Below, one piece after another: positions 44,558 to 53,567 of a stretch of DNA of 64,000 nucleotides. Numbering within the stretch: the first letter of the stretch is position 1; each line of letters starts with the position of its first letter. Below the pieces are notes generated by a model. That model had not been told where the DNA came from. It worked only from the letters and a program-made list of their open reading frames with translations, and did no database searches. Position numbers and translations under genes: made by a program. The DNA comes from an uncultured Bacteroides sp. (GTDB taxonomy: Bacteria; Bacteroidota; Bacteroidia; Bacteroidales; Bacteroidaceae). Location: the NCBI RefSeq assembly GCF_963675905.1, contig NZ_OY780936.1, forward strand, positions 3,915,946 through 3,979,945, in the 5' to 3' direction.

Positions 44558-44588
44558 CAAATGTAGTTAATAATATGATACATTCAAA
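44558..44588 (-). promoter_or_regulatory. Promoter of the ABC-three-component-type operon
   Basis: On the minus strand TTTG (44588-44585), 19 nt, then TACATTTG (44565-44558): both boxes and spacing are consensus. The first start codon lies 28 nt downstream. Confidence 0.85.
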
Positions 44589-45404
44589 AAAACTTTGTTT
44601 TTTGTATTAAAATTTAGCTGGGAAAATATATAATGATTTTACTTAAGATATAATTTATTCATCAGCCGATAAAGATTATTAAAAATTTGACTAATAGATA
44701 TTGATGATCAAATAGTTGATAGTCAATAGGATTGTTTTGTTTTTGTCTTCTTAAATTTAATCTTTTGTTCTTTGAGTAGAGTTAAATTGAGTATAAAGCT
44801 CAGAATTGATTGAACAAAAAATTGAAAGAACTAAAAAGTGATTTTTTTTCGATAATTTGATGAATAAAAGTCTGATTATTTTATTTTCTGTATCGAAGGC
44901 CCTAATTGTTTACATTTTTGTTTTTAAGGTTGATTGATTTTAAGTTATTATATTGATATATAGATTGTTATGTTTTAATTTTGTTAGATGTAAGTTTTTC
45001 CTTTTGTAAATTAAGCTGTTTGGATATTGATTTTTTATTTGTTAGCTCTTTCCTGATTATTATCAAGTGCATTTATATTCAGATTATTGTCTAAATGGAT
45101 ATGATTAAAATGTGTCTTATTATAGGACTTTATATCTGTTGCAAATGACTCTTTATTGAAACTTTAGCAAATTAAAGAATATAAATCTCACATATATGTG
45201 CTTTGTCACTTCAAGTTGTTTTCTATTTGTAATTTATTACTACTAGATATTGTGGTACAATGTCTAGACATGATATATTTAGAACTTAGCATAAATTTTA
45301 ATATAGTTAAAATATGTGATATAAATTAGCATGGATTCCTCTATGAATATACAGTTAATAATGCGAATTTAGCTAATTCCTGTTTATGTGAGGCTATTCC
45401 TTAA
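44589..45404. other. AT-rich stretch without a gene
   Basis: About 800 bp with no credible reading frame, RNA gene or repeat on either strand. It separates the defence-type operon from a broken gene fragment. Confidence 0.6.
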
Positions 45405-45722
45405 ATCAGATAGCTCCACATTATATTCAACTTAATTAAGCTTACTAACACGAAGTTCATCAAGCTTTGCCTGATTGATAACAAGATTCATGTTCTCATT
45501 ATATGGCTTATAGGTTAGGGAAATTTTATGCTTTCCGGCTGAAAGGTGAACTTGAAGAGGATTGCTCCATCCCCAGTTGCTCCACTCATGCTTCCCTCTT
45601 TGGGGGAATATACTAACTCCGGCTTTTTGTCCATCGATAAAGAGGGTACGGATTGCACATTCATTTTCGGTATTGGTGGGATTATCTCCTTTTTCATTTC
45701 CTAAAAAGATGGAACTATCCAA
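45405..45722 (-). pseudogene. Remnant of a paralogue of the PUL 2 glycosidase (C-terminal module)
   Basis: The reading frame of 96 codons (45432-45722) matches the last 85 residues of the protein at 47587 almost perfectly (TENECAIRTLFIDGQKAGVS, SLTYKPYNENMNLVINQ). It is joined directly to an upstream block (SSIFLGNEKGD matching CSILLGDEKGEF). About 244 bp of the intact gene (47837-48080) are missing at the join. The downstream match continues into half of the terminator hairpin. The 5' end stops at a CTAG-type repeat (45721). It has no signal peptide or start context and is not expected to be functional. Confidence 0.85.
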
Positions 45723-45829
45723 AGCGCTAGATTGCTAGACTTGTGCTAGACTTTCTTATTTTAGTCTAGCGGTGTTAAGATGCCTATAATCAGGTTTTTA
45801 TGTGGGTAGTGCTAGACTGCTAGACTTTT
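45721..45829 (-). repeat. Intergenic word-array repeat, AGTCTAGC type, copy C
   Basis: Words use the GCTAGACT form throughout, with an inner hairpin GCTAGACT/AGTCTAGC at the place where copy B has GCTAGATC/GATCTAGC. It abuts the truncated end of the pseudogene. Confidence 0.75.
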
Positions 45830-46039
45830 TTGTGGATTTTTAATTTTATTATGAAGGTTTTATGTCGTTAATTGATTTTTCTAAATGAATAGCAATGCTG
45901 CAATTTATTTAGTTTCTTTACTTCAAGAATATTCTACCATTTTCCGAGAAAGGAATCAGATAATTTTAATGGTGGACAATCTCGGTATGAAGGAACTACC
46001 TTTGAACTGTGGATTTGGGTGAAACTAGTCAAAAAAGAT

Positions 46040-46070
46040 GTTGCTAATATAAATAATATTTTTACCTTTG
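46040..46070 (+). promoter_or_regulatory. Promoter before the VOC/DUF5131 pair
   Basis: GTTG (46040-46043), 19 nt, then TACCTTTG (46063-46070). The VOC start is 143 nt further on, so the leader would be long. Confidence 0.6.
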
Positions 46071-46213
46071 AGATGCAAGAAATAAAACAACTGAAATTAA
46101 TACGTATATAATCACCAAAGGATTTAATCAAATCAAAAATCCATTGAATAGATTGGAAATTATATAACATATTGCATATAATAAATATAGAAACAAATTC
46201 AAATAGAACAGTT

Positions 46214-46615
46214 ATGAAATTTAGTAACGTAAGATTATTAGTCAAAGACTACAAAAAATGCTTCAAATTTTACACAGAACAATTAGGGTTTGAACCTCTT
46301 TGGGGAGATGAAAACGGATGTTATGCTTCATTTAAAGTGGCAGACGGGATTGAAGGATTTGCCATTTTTGTTTCTGATTTTATGGTCCCAGCTGTTGGAA
46401 ATGACGAAAAAGCACAACCGATTGGTTATAGAGAAAAATCAATGATTGTTTTTGAAGTAGAGAATGTGGATGATACCTATCAAGCATTTTTAGAAAAAGG
46501 CATTAACTTTATTAATGAACCGACTGATATGCCCGATTGGGGAATGAGAGTTGTTCACTTGCGAGACCCGGAAGAAAATTTAATTGAGTTTTTTACACCT
46601 TTGGCTGCACAGTAA
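46214..46615 (+). CDS. VOC-superfamily (glyoxalase/bleomycin-resistance fold) protein
   Basis: The 133-residue protein shows the paired beta-alpha-beta-beta-beta units of the vicinal-oxygen-chelate fold: NVRLLVKDYKKCFKFYTEQL and MIVFEVENVDDTYQAFLEKG, ending VVHLRDPEENLIEFFTPL. The last motif supplies the usual Glu metal ligand; a first-half His ligand is not evident, so it may be a non-enzymatic binder. An upstream ATG at 46172 would add 14 residues; 46214 (MKFSNVRLLV) is the natural start. It ends 1 bp before the DUF5131 start, so they form an operon. Confidence 0.85.
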   Translation: MKFSNVRLLVKDYKKCFKFYTEQLGFEPLWGDENGCYASFKVADGIEGFAIFVSDFMVPAVGNDEKAQPIGYREKSMIVFEVENVDDTYQAFLEKGINFINEPTDMPDWGMRVVHLRDPEENLIEFFTPLAAQ

Positions 46616-46616
46616 T

Positions 46617-47339
46617 ATGAATTGGGAACCGTGGACAGGTTGTTATAAAATAAGCGATGGTTGCACTTACTGCTATTTCTATGGTCCTTTCTCAAAACGT
46701 TGCGGACAAAATAATGTATATAAAACGAACGAATTTGATAAACCTATAGCTAAAACGGCAAAAGGAATATATAAAATTCAAAGTGGAAAGATTGTTGCGA
46801 CTTGTTTCGCAAGCGATTTTTTTATTGCAGAAGCTGATGAATGGCGTACAGAAGCTTGGGCAATGATAAAGAAACGATCTGACCTTGACTTTTTGATTTT
46901 AACTAAACGCATCGACCGCTTTAATATTTCTCTCCCAAACGATTGGGGTGATGGATATGATAATGTGAATATAGGGTGCACAATTGAAAATCAGGAATCA
47001 GCTGATTATCGACTGCCTTTGTTTCTATCCTACCCAATTAAAAGGAGATTTATAGCAGCTGCACCACTTTTGGGCGCTATTGATATATCGGCTTATCTTG
47101 ACGGAATTGAGCATGTTACCGTAGGTGGTGAAACAGGACGAGAAGCTCGTGTATGTAATTACGATTGGGTTTTAGATATTAGGGAGCAATGTGTTAAAGC
47201 TGGAAAAACTTTTTGGTTTAAAAACACAGGTTCGTTTTTTAAATATGACGGCACGGTTCAAAAAATCAATCCATTCAAGCAGAGTTGTGTAGCAAAAGAA
47301 TTTGGAATTAATATTTTAAACGGCAAAAAGCTATTTTAA
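46617..47339 (+). CDS. DUF5131 family (phage Gp37/Gp68-like) radical-SAM-type protein
   Basis: The 240-residue protein begins MNWEPWTGCYKISDGCTYCY, with a C-x7-C-x2-C cluster like that proposed to hold an iron-sulfur centre in the Gp37/Gp68 family. Further family segments are SDFFIAEADEWRTEAWAMIK, LILTKRIDRF, NVNIGCTIENQESADYRLPL and VTVGGETGREARVCNYDWV. The biochemical role is not known. The ATG at 46617 matches family starts; the longer frame from 46584 runs into the VOC gene. Co-occurrence with a VOC gene may be a small mobile module. Confidence 0.82.
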   Translation: MNWEPWTGCYKISDGCTYCYFYGPFSKRCGQNNVYKTNEFDKPIAKTAKGIYKIQSGKIVATCFASDFFIAEADEWRTEAWAMIKKRSDLDFLILTKRIDRFNISLPNDWGDGYDNVNIGCTIENQESADYRLPLFLSYPIKRRFIAAAPLLGAIDISAYLDGIEHVTVGGETGREARVCNYDWVLDIREQCVKAGKTFWFKNTGSFFKYDGTVQKINPFKQSCVAKEFGINILNGKKLF

Positions 47340-47542
47340 TCATATCAAAAACAGAAGGAGTTATAATAAAAAAAAGGGTACAAATTGCGCATTTTCTAAT
47401 CCTTCTTAACAGATTTGAGCAACAACCGCAAAAGATGGTTCCATATATTAAATCACATTTTATGTGTAGAAAATGTGTATAGAATCACAAAATCTACACT
47501 TAGATTAAGGATCCTTTTCTAAAATCTGCCAAAATAATAAAT

Positions 47543-47574
47543 GGGGAGCTATCCAAAAACTCAGATAGCTCCCC
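47543..47574 (-). terminator. Terminator of PUL 2
   Basis: GGGGAGCTATC (47543-47553) pairs perfectly with GATAGCTCCCC (47564-47574). On the minus strand it is followed by ATTTATTATTTT. Half of this hairpin is copied beside the pseudogene at 45405. Confidence 0.8.
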
Positions 47575-47586
47575 ATAATATTCAAC

Positions 47587-50265
47587 TTAATTAAGCTTAG
47601 TAACACGAAACTCATCAAGCATAGCCTGATTGATAACAAGATTCATATTTTCATTATATGGCATATAGGTTAGGGAAATTTTATGCATTCCGGCTGAAAG
47701 GTGAACTTGAAGAGGATTGCTCCATCCCCAGTTGCTCCACTCATGCTTTCCTCTTTGAGGGAATATACTAACTCCAGCTTTTTGTCCATCGATAAAGAGG
47801 GTACGGATTGCACATTCATTTTCGGTATTGGTGGGGCCATTACCATTGGCATAGCGCCAGTCGAATGTATAAATGCCTTCTGTACTTATCGTTATATCGA
47901 TTTCAATGTTAGTGTTTTCTTTCTTATTGATTTCAACAAAGCCATCGCCTTTATATCCCTGGTAATTGGCTGAGGACTTCGGGGCGAACTGTTCTACCTC
48001 ATAAATTTGTGAAGGGAATATTTGAATCGGTTCACTGGCAAAAGAGGTGAATCCTCCTTTTTGAATTGCTGCAACCTGGAATTCTCCTTTTTCATCTCCT
48101 AACAAGATGGAGCAATCTGAAGTCTCTTTCCATAACTTTCCGTCTTTATAGACTTCATACTTCACTGCACTTTCAATGGGTTGCCATTGTAATTTGCCTT
48201 CATTCAACTGTACAACTGGCATTAATGGTGATGAAGCATTTTCTACAAGGTTGATTTTCATGGGTTGAAATTCATTATCTGCCATTACAATTTTAACTGA
48301 ATGATGTCCGGTGAGGTTTGCATCGATAACGGGTTCACTCTCTTTTCCATCAATGAAGAATGACTTTATCTTATTTCCATAACCTTCCAAAGATATATCC
48401 AGTATTGCTTTTCGATAAGGAAAGCCGGTTAATTGACGTTTTCCTTTCAAAGCTTTGGGTACGAACGGAGAGAAGCTCAATTGATTATCATCGAATCGAA
48501 TACCGAAAAGCAGACGATGAGTGATGCTGAGGTTGCCGGATAAGCTCCACAACATATTGCTGGAATTGATTTGTGTACCCAGAAAATCGCCGGACTCGGC
48601 AACGAAATTCTCTTTATTGGTGCAGAACAGAGCTGCAGCACGATAAATACTGCCAATTGCCTGCATCACTCCGGCTTCATTTCCTCCTTTAGCAGATGCG
48701 TGCATCCAGTAGGACGAAACAAATGGCCACACGGCATTGTTGTGGTAAGGCGGCATATCGGCAATGTGAGGATAAAATATGGGCGCACCAAAAGGAACAA
48801 TCGGATTATTCTCGGTTACTTGCTTTGCTTGTTCGGGAGAGGTTACATCAAACAACACAGCTAATGCTTCACCCAACGATTCACTTTTGGGTGATTTGAT
48901 GTAATTGTTTCTGCCATAAAGATATTGTGCATAATAACCTTTATCGGCCATCCACAGATTTTTGTTGATAGCTTCTTTTAATGTTAAAGCTTTCTGTTCA
49001 TATTGCCCGGATACTTCTGCCTGACCTAAAAGTTTGGCTATATGGCTAAATACATTCAATGCCTGATAATGAACTGCATTGGTACCAATACATTCCGATT
49101 GATAAATATCAGCCGGCTGCATCCATCTGGGGTAACTTTGCTCGCGCCAGTCAATGAATGAAGATTCTCCCATCATCAAACCGTTTCTTGGGTTATAGAC
49201 TGTTTCAAAGTCGTCTTCCAGAGAATTCTTTATGATAGGGTAGATGGTTTTCAACCATTGTTGGTCACCCGTTACTTTATAAATTTCGTAAGCTGCTATA
49301 GCCCAGACCATCCGGTCGCTGGAACATGGCCATGCACCACCTGTTCCCGTGTCCTGAATAATCCGTCCGCGAGAATTTACTTTCCGCATCAGACTGTTCA
49401 TTGATACTTTGGGCTGCATATATGCCATACTTAAGATAATGCTGTAACTCACATCTCGAGTCCACACCCCTGGCCATTCTTTACCGGTTCGCAGAGTGCT
49501 ATCCTTTTCGATGGCGTTTTGCATTTCATCCAGTGAGAGATTATAAATTGCATTCTCAAGCATTGTGGGAGCTTTCAACTGAGGACAAGCCGAAATATCA
49601 TTCTTGAGCGACCATCGTGAAATGCCTCCGCGTTGTTTGCTTGTATCGTTCAATGTGAGTCTGGTTTCATAAATTCCATCACCATCCTCATCGGTCAATT
49701 GCAGGATGGGGTTATTTACCAGATTATCAAAATCCCATATCAGAGGATCGGCATCACCTGCTACATACACTCCTTTAAAATCTTCCTTATAGATTTTCTG
49801 TCCTGTACGGGTTACGTAATATCCTTGATTATTGAAGGATTTCAGCATTTCGCGCATATCCAGACGGATGGTTAATTCTGTGTTTTGCTGAAGAATTACT
49901 CCCTCTGCTTCCTGCTTATTTGCTTTGAGCAATTCACCAAATTTGATAACCGGAGTTTCTGACTTTCCATTGATGGCTTTGCAAATAAAACTATGATCTT
50001 GCCCTGAAGGCATTTCGTTGTCTTTACCGTTTATGGCAAATTTAAAATGAATGAGAGCCGGTTTGTACAAATTGACAGGACTTTGATAATTTGATTCCAG
50101 TGCTGTGCCTGAAAGTGCTTTTCCTGTATAATTGCCTTGAACAATCCGATCTGAGTACCATTTATATTTTTGAGTGGTGAGGATGTTGTCCTGCTTGCTC
50201 AGTGATGAGCAAGAGGACAAACATACAGCACACAAAAACATAATACCTATCTGTAATTTATTCAT
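47587..50265 (-). CDS. Secreted alpha/alpha-barrel glycosidase with C-terminal binding module (PUL 2)
   Basis: The 892-residue lipoprotein (MNKLQIGIMFLCAVCLSSC, lipobox Cys19) has an N-terminal beta domain (residues about 30-230), a six-hairpin (alpha/alpha)6 catalytic domain (about 235-620; GKEWPGVWTRDVSYSIILSM, GTGGAWPCSSDRMVWAIAAY, GESSFIDWREQSYPRWMQ) related to GH15/GH63/MGH1-type enzymes, a linker, and a C-terminal carbohydrate-binding module like CBM35 (EVEQFAPKSS... GDGFVEINKK). Candidate acids include the Asp of VWTRDVS and the Glu/Asp of the FIDWREQ region. Context in a GH66 locus suggests hydrolysis of alpha-1,6-gluco-oligosaccharides. The exact GH family is not certain. Last gene of PUL 2, 26 bp after the GH66 gene. 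Confidence 0.75.
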   Translation of the reverse strand: MNKLQIGIMFLCAVCLSSCSSLSKQDNILTTQKYKWYSDRIVQGNYTGKALSGTALESNYQSPVNLYKPALIHFKFAINGKDNEMPSGQDHSFICKAINGKSETPVIKFGELLKANKQEAEGVILQQNTELTIRLDMREMLKSFNNQGYYVTRTGQKIYKEDFKGVYVAGDADPLIWDFDNLVNNPILQLTDEDGDGIYETRLTLNDTSKQRGGISRWSLKNDISACPQLKAPTMLENAIYNLSLDEMQNAIEKDSTLRTGKEWPGVWTRDVSYSIILSMAYMQPKVSMNSLMRKVNSRGRIIQDTGTGGAWPCSSDRMVWAIAAYEIYKVTGDQQWLKTIYPIIKNSLEDDFETVYNPRNGLMMGESSFIDWREQSYPRWMQPADIYQSECIGTNAVHYQALNVFSHIAKLLGQAEVSGQYEQKALTLKEAINKNLWMADKGYYAQYLYGRNNYIKSPKSESLGEALAVLFDVTSPEQAKQVTENNPIVPFGAPIFYPHIADMPPYHNNAVWPFVSSYWMHASAKGGNEAGVMQAIGSIYRAAALFCTNKENFVAESGDFLGTQINSSNMLWSLSGNLSITHRLLFGIRFDDNQLSFSPFVPKALKGKRQLTGFPYRKAILDISLEGYGNKIKSFFIDGKESEPVIDANLTGHHSVKIVMADNEFQPMKINLVENASSPLMPVVQLNEGKLQWQPIESAVKYEVYKDGKLWKETSDCSILLGDEKGEFQVAAIQKGGFTSFASEPIQIFPSQIYEVEQFAPKSSANYQGYKGDGFVEINKKENTNIEIDITISTEGIYTFDWRYANGNGPTNTENECAIRTLFIDGQKAGVSIFPQRGKHEWSNWGWSNPLQVHLSAGMHKISLTYMPYNENMNLVINQAMLDEFRVTKLN

Positions 50266-50291
50266 AATATTTACTGATATTAGGAGGCTGA

Positions 50292-52064
50292 TTATTGATA
50301 TTCAACAACAATCATGTCCCAGTATTTCAATGATGGTAACTTAAAGGTTACGCTGGCTGCACTCTGATGAAATTCAAGTTCCTGACTTACGCCACCATCA
50401 ATATCTGGTGATGCAAACCATATTCTCTTAATGGTATTCGTCTCTTTTAATCTCAAAGAAGGAGTAGAAATCAAAGAGGGTTCGGGCATACTTCCGTCCA
50501 GATCTCGCCAACTGAAATAATTGGCATTGGAGAGATTGATAAGATGAATCACCTCGCATTTGCTGTTCACCTTTTTAGCCAGTACGGATACATTTCCTGT
50601 TGATGGAGGCCATGCAGATACATTCATCTTTCCATTAGTGCAACTGAGATCGACTGTAGAAAATGAACCACCGTTACGCAACAGATTCTCATAAGCGGTA
50701 AGAAAATCATAATAGCTAACCATTGCTTTTTGAAGTGTGCCGTCCATCTGAAGATTACTGTTCGGGAAATATTCCTTGCCAAGCATGTGTTCACCCATCT
50801 CGAGGTGTGATCCGCCCAACGCAAACATAACTGCATCAGCTAAAATAACTCCCGGAGTGTTGAAATAACCTTTGTTATTGGCTTTATCATAATTCATATA
50901 AGCAGCAAACACCGTTTTATAATTCCCATAGGAGGTGTTTTCGTCAATAATATCTTTCAACGAAGAATAATTTGCATCATTACCCCAAACCTCATTGTAC
51001 AGGAAGTCCACATTACCACTTTCGGCAATTTTCTGCTGTCCGTACCGGGCAACAGCATTCATAACCAATCGTTTGCCTGGATGCTTAGCTTTCATTGCCT
51101 GAATAAACGTCTTAAAGCCGGCAGCCATATCAATAGCATTTCCATTGTAATCATAGTCAGCACCACGATCTCCCAACTGATCGATATGATATCCGTCAAA
51201 ATCAAAAACTGAATAAACATCGTCATTCTGTTTTGCCAGATAGTTCTGCCAACCTGTATTATTAGGATCGACCAGATAAATTGAACTCTTAAACATCGGA
51301 GCACTCAAAGAGCAAACATCGCGGTTGCTGTGATTACGGTCTTTATACAGATTCCATGAAGATTCTGCACCATCAGAAGCTGCATCGGAAAGTACTCCAT
51401 AGCATAAGTTATAGAACATTGTTTTCATGCCTGCCTTATGAGCAGCTGAAATATAGTTTTTTACTGTATTAAGCGTTGTGTTGCGGTTTGCAATATCTGT
51501 CCAGTTATTGTCCGGTTTATCCGGAGTGCCAGCTAAGGGTTTATGGTGCTTGTACTGCCAGTCGTAGAATTGCAATCCATTGATATGATAACGCTTCAAG
51601 CTGGTAATAACAGAGCTGATAGCTGAAGTTGACATCTCATCGAAATTGGAAAGAAATCCATAACGAGGAAACTGTGTCCAGTCACTCGATACATCTACTG
51701 CAATAGAACCTAAAATCGTTTCTTTTCCGTCACTGGTTGTAGTATAGACTTTAACCATATAACCCCGATAATCGGTAGACGGGGCAGTCCAGTTCCATGT
51801 TGTGGAAGAGAGTGGCTGTTCGCTTAACTTATCACCCAAATAGTAGTATGCTGCTTTGGCTGAAGATGGCAAGCTGGTAGAAGTAAACGTAACTGTCTCT
51901 CCCGGTGAATAACATGCTTTGTCTGTTGACAATGTTACAAAAGTAACATTTTGTTCAGGTGTATCACCACCTGTTCCGGTGGAGCCTTCTCCACTGGAAC
52001 AAGCTCCATTTAAAGGAACCAGACATACAAATAATAAAGATATAATTGTTCTGTTAATTCTCAT
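50292..52064 (-). CDS. Dextranase, GH66
   Basis: Endo-dextranases of GH66 cut alpha-1,6-glucosidic bonds of dextran. The 590-residue protein has a lipoprotein signal (lipobox Cys22 in LNGACSS), an N-terminal Ig-like domain (SPGETVTFTSTSLPSSAKAA), a barrel with RYGFLSNFDEMS and INGLQFYDWQYKHHKPL, and catalytic residues: nucleophile Asp in YHIDQLGDRG (about residue 295) and acid/base Glu in YNEVWGND (about 358). A C-terminal beta domain follows. It is attached to the outer membrane and probably makes the oligosaccharides that SusC/D import. Gap to the SusE/F-like gene is 11 bp. Confidence 0.92.
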   Translation of the reverse strand: MRINRTIISLLFVCLVPLNGACSSGEGSTGTGGDTPEQNVTFVTLSTDKACYSPGETVTFTSTSLPSSAKAAYYYLGDKLSEQPLSSTTWNWTAPSTDYRGYMVKVYTTTSDGKETILGSIAVDVSSDWTQFPRYGFLSNFDEMSTSAISSVITSLKRYHINGLQFYDWQYKHHKPLAGTPDKPDNNWTDIANRNTTLNTVKNYISAAHKAGMKTMFYNLCYGVLSDAASDGAESSWNLYKDRNHSNRDVCSLSAPMFKSSIYLVDPNNTGWQNYLAKQNDDVYSVFDFDGYHIDQLGDRGADYDYNGNAIDMAAGFKTFIQAMKAKHPGKRLVMNAVARYGQQKIAESGNVDFLYNEVWGNDANYSSLKDIIDENTSYGNYKTVFAAYMNYDKANNKGYFNTPGVILADAVMFALGGSHLEMGEHMLGKEYFPNSNLQMDGTLQKAMVSYYDFLTAYENLLRNGGSFSTVDLSCTNGKMNVSAWPPSTGNVSVLAKKVNSKCEVIHLINLSNANYFSWRDLDGSMPEPSLISTPSLRLKETNTIKRIWFASPDIDGGVSQELEFHQSAASVTFKLPSLKYWDMIVVEYQ

Positions 52065-52075
52065 TGGTATAGTTA

Positions 52076-53536
52076 TTAATTCTTAGTAACTGTCATTTTT
52101 TCTGTTAACTGGTTCAGTGAGATAGTATATTTACCTGCAGTGCTTACTTTCCATTTCCGGTCAATATCTCCATTCCCTGTAATATGCTTATCTACAAAAG
52201 TTATATTCTCTGTACCTTCAACCCAGGCTTTACCATCAACAGTTGCCATAAACCAGGCACCCATCCAGTCACCTTGTTTATCACATGTGAACTTAAGTTC
52301 GCCAGCTGTCAGGTTTCCTGTCCAGGTAAAAGTGTAAGCATCTACTGCCGTCATAGCTGTTGCATTATCTACGCTCCAGCCAGTAGGGGTAGCGTCACCA
52401 ACCATATAAATACCAGCATAAGGAGTAAACTCGGTCATAACCATTGATTCTTTGCCTGGAGTAATATCAAGAGCAATCTTGTATGCCTTGCCACACTGAT
52501 CTTGTGTCATTGACCACTTGTTATCACCTGTATCGTCAAGTTTTACTGCGGTCCATGTATAAGGTGCGCTTGCAGTAGTAGGATGATACATGTTATTCAA
52601 GCCTTGAGCTGTAGCAAACTTAAAATCACCGCCATCATTCCAGTTAAAGACAGCTCCGTAACGGAAAATAAACGGATTGGCAGGATCTTGTGTCATTTCT
52701 GCAAAATTCCAGCTAGAGAATGATCCGACAAACCAGATTTTACTATAAGGAGGAACTGCTGTTGCGCTCTTTACCACAGAAATAGAAAGGTTTAATAGAT
52801 TGACTTTAATTGTGTAATAACCAGCTTCATCAATAGAGAATTGTTCATCCGGGTTATCAAAGGAACTACGGTAAGTAAGCTTCAAATCACTGGATGTGGC
52901 ATCACGGTTATAGGAAGGTATAAAGCTACCTAATGTTGTAATAAACTTAAAGGCTCCTTTATTCAGGTTGCCGCTCCAGGTAAAAATACCATTTGTAGTT
53001 CGTTGCATTGCTGCTGCATTATCTGCATTAAATCCGTTGGGAGTTGCACTACCAATCAGGTATAGGGTAGAAGATACTGGCTTATAAGTAGTAGCAGCGA
53101 AACTTGCTTTTGCTATTTGTACTTCAACATTGGCATCAGCAACAGTTGCTGTGATACGTGCTTCCAGATCAACGGACTTATTGTAATCAACACCCAGCTC
53201 TTTGGTAATAATCTCATTCAAATCTTCAACGGTATATTTCAGAGAATAAACCTGCTGACCAAGATCTACGTAATAAGCTTTGGCAAAGTTATTACCTGCT
53301 TTATCAATTTCAAGGGTATAGCTGATTGCTGCATTGGTTCCTTTATTGGTACCGGTTGTCCAATTAAAAATAATACCATCGCCGGCAGCATTGTTTTCAT
53401 TAAGAGTAACATTGGTTGCACTAACAGTCAGCGCAAGTTCTTCCTCACCTTTGTTGAGCTCCATCAAATTATCACTGCATGCTGAAAATGCTAAACATCC
53501 GGCAAGGACTAATAATATGCTATATATTTTTTTCAT
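52076..53536 (-). CDS. SusE/SusF-like outer-membrane glycan-binding lipoprotein (PUL 2)
   Basis: The 486-residue lipoprotein (MKKIYSILLVLAGCLAFSAC) begins with a SusE-type domain (LTVSATNVTLNENNAAGDG). It has three SusE/F-type binding domains marked by LYLIGSATPNGFNADNAAAM, IWFVGSFSSWNFAEMTQDP and IYMVGDATPTGWSVDNATAM. Conserved Trp/Phe residues in these would stack on glucose rings. SusE and SusF bind starch at the surface in the model system; a dextran-binding role is inferred from GH66 next door. It lies 31 bp downstream of SusD on the same strand. Confidence 0.87.
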   Translation of the reverse strand: MKKIYSILLVLAGCLAFSACSDNLMELNKGEEELALTVSATNVTLNENNAAGDGIIFNWTTGTNKGTNAAISYTLEIDKAGNNFAKAYYVDLGQQVYSLKYTVEDLNEIITKELGVDYNKSVDLEARITATVADANVEVQIAKASFAATTYKPVSSTLYLIGSATPNGFNADNAAAMQRTTNGIFTWSGNLNKGAFKFITTLGSFIPSYNRDATSSDLKLTYRSSFDNPDEQFSIDEAGYYTIKVNLLNLSISVVKSATAVPPYSKIWFVGSFSSWNFAEMTQDPANPFIFRYGAVFNWNDGGDFKFATAQGLNNMYHPTTASAPYTWTAVKLDDTGDNKWSMTQDQCGKAYKIALDITPGKESMVMTEFTPYAGIYMVGDATPTGWSVDNATAMTAVDAYTFTWTGNLTAGELKFTCDKQGDWMGAWFMATVDGKAWVEGTENITFVDKHITGNGDIDRKWKVSTAGKYTISLNQLTEKMTVTKN

Positions 53537-53567
53537 ATTTTCTTATTTTGATAATATCTATGAGTGA

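Noticed and set aside
45920..46111. An open plus-strand frame containing GGQSRYEGTTFELWIWV
   Set aside because: It has no start codon in a plausible place, no family resemblance that I recognise, and overlaps the VOC promoter region. It may be a gene remnant, but the support is too weak to list.
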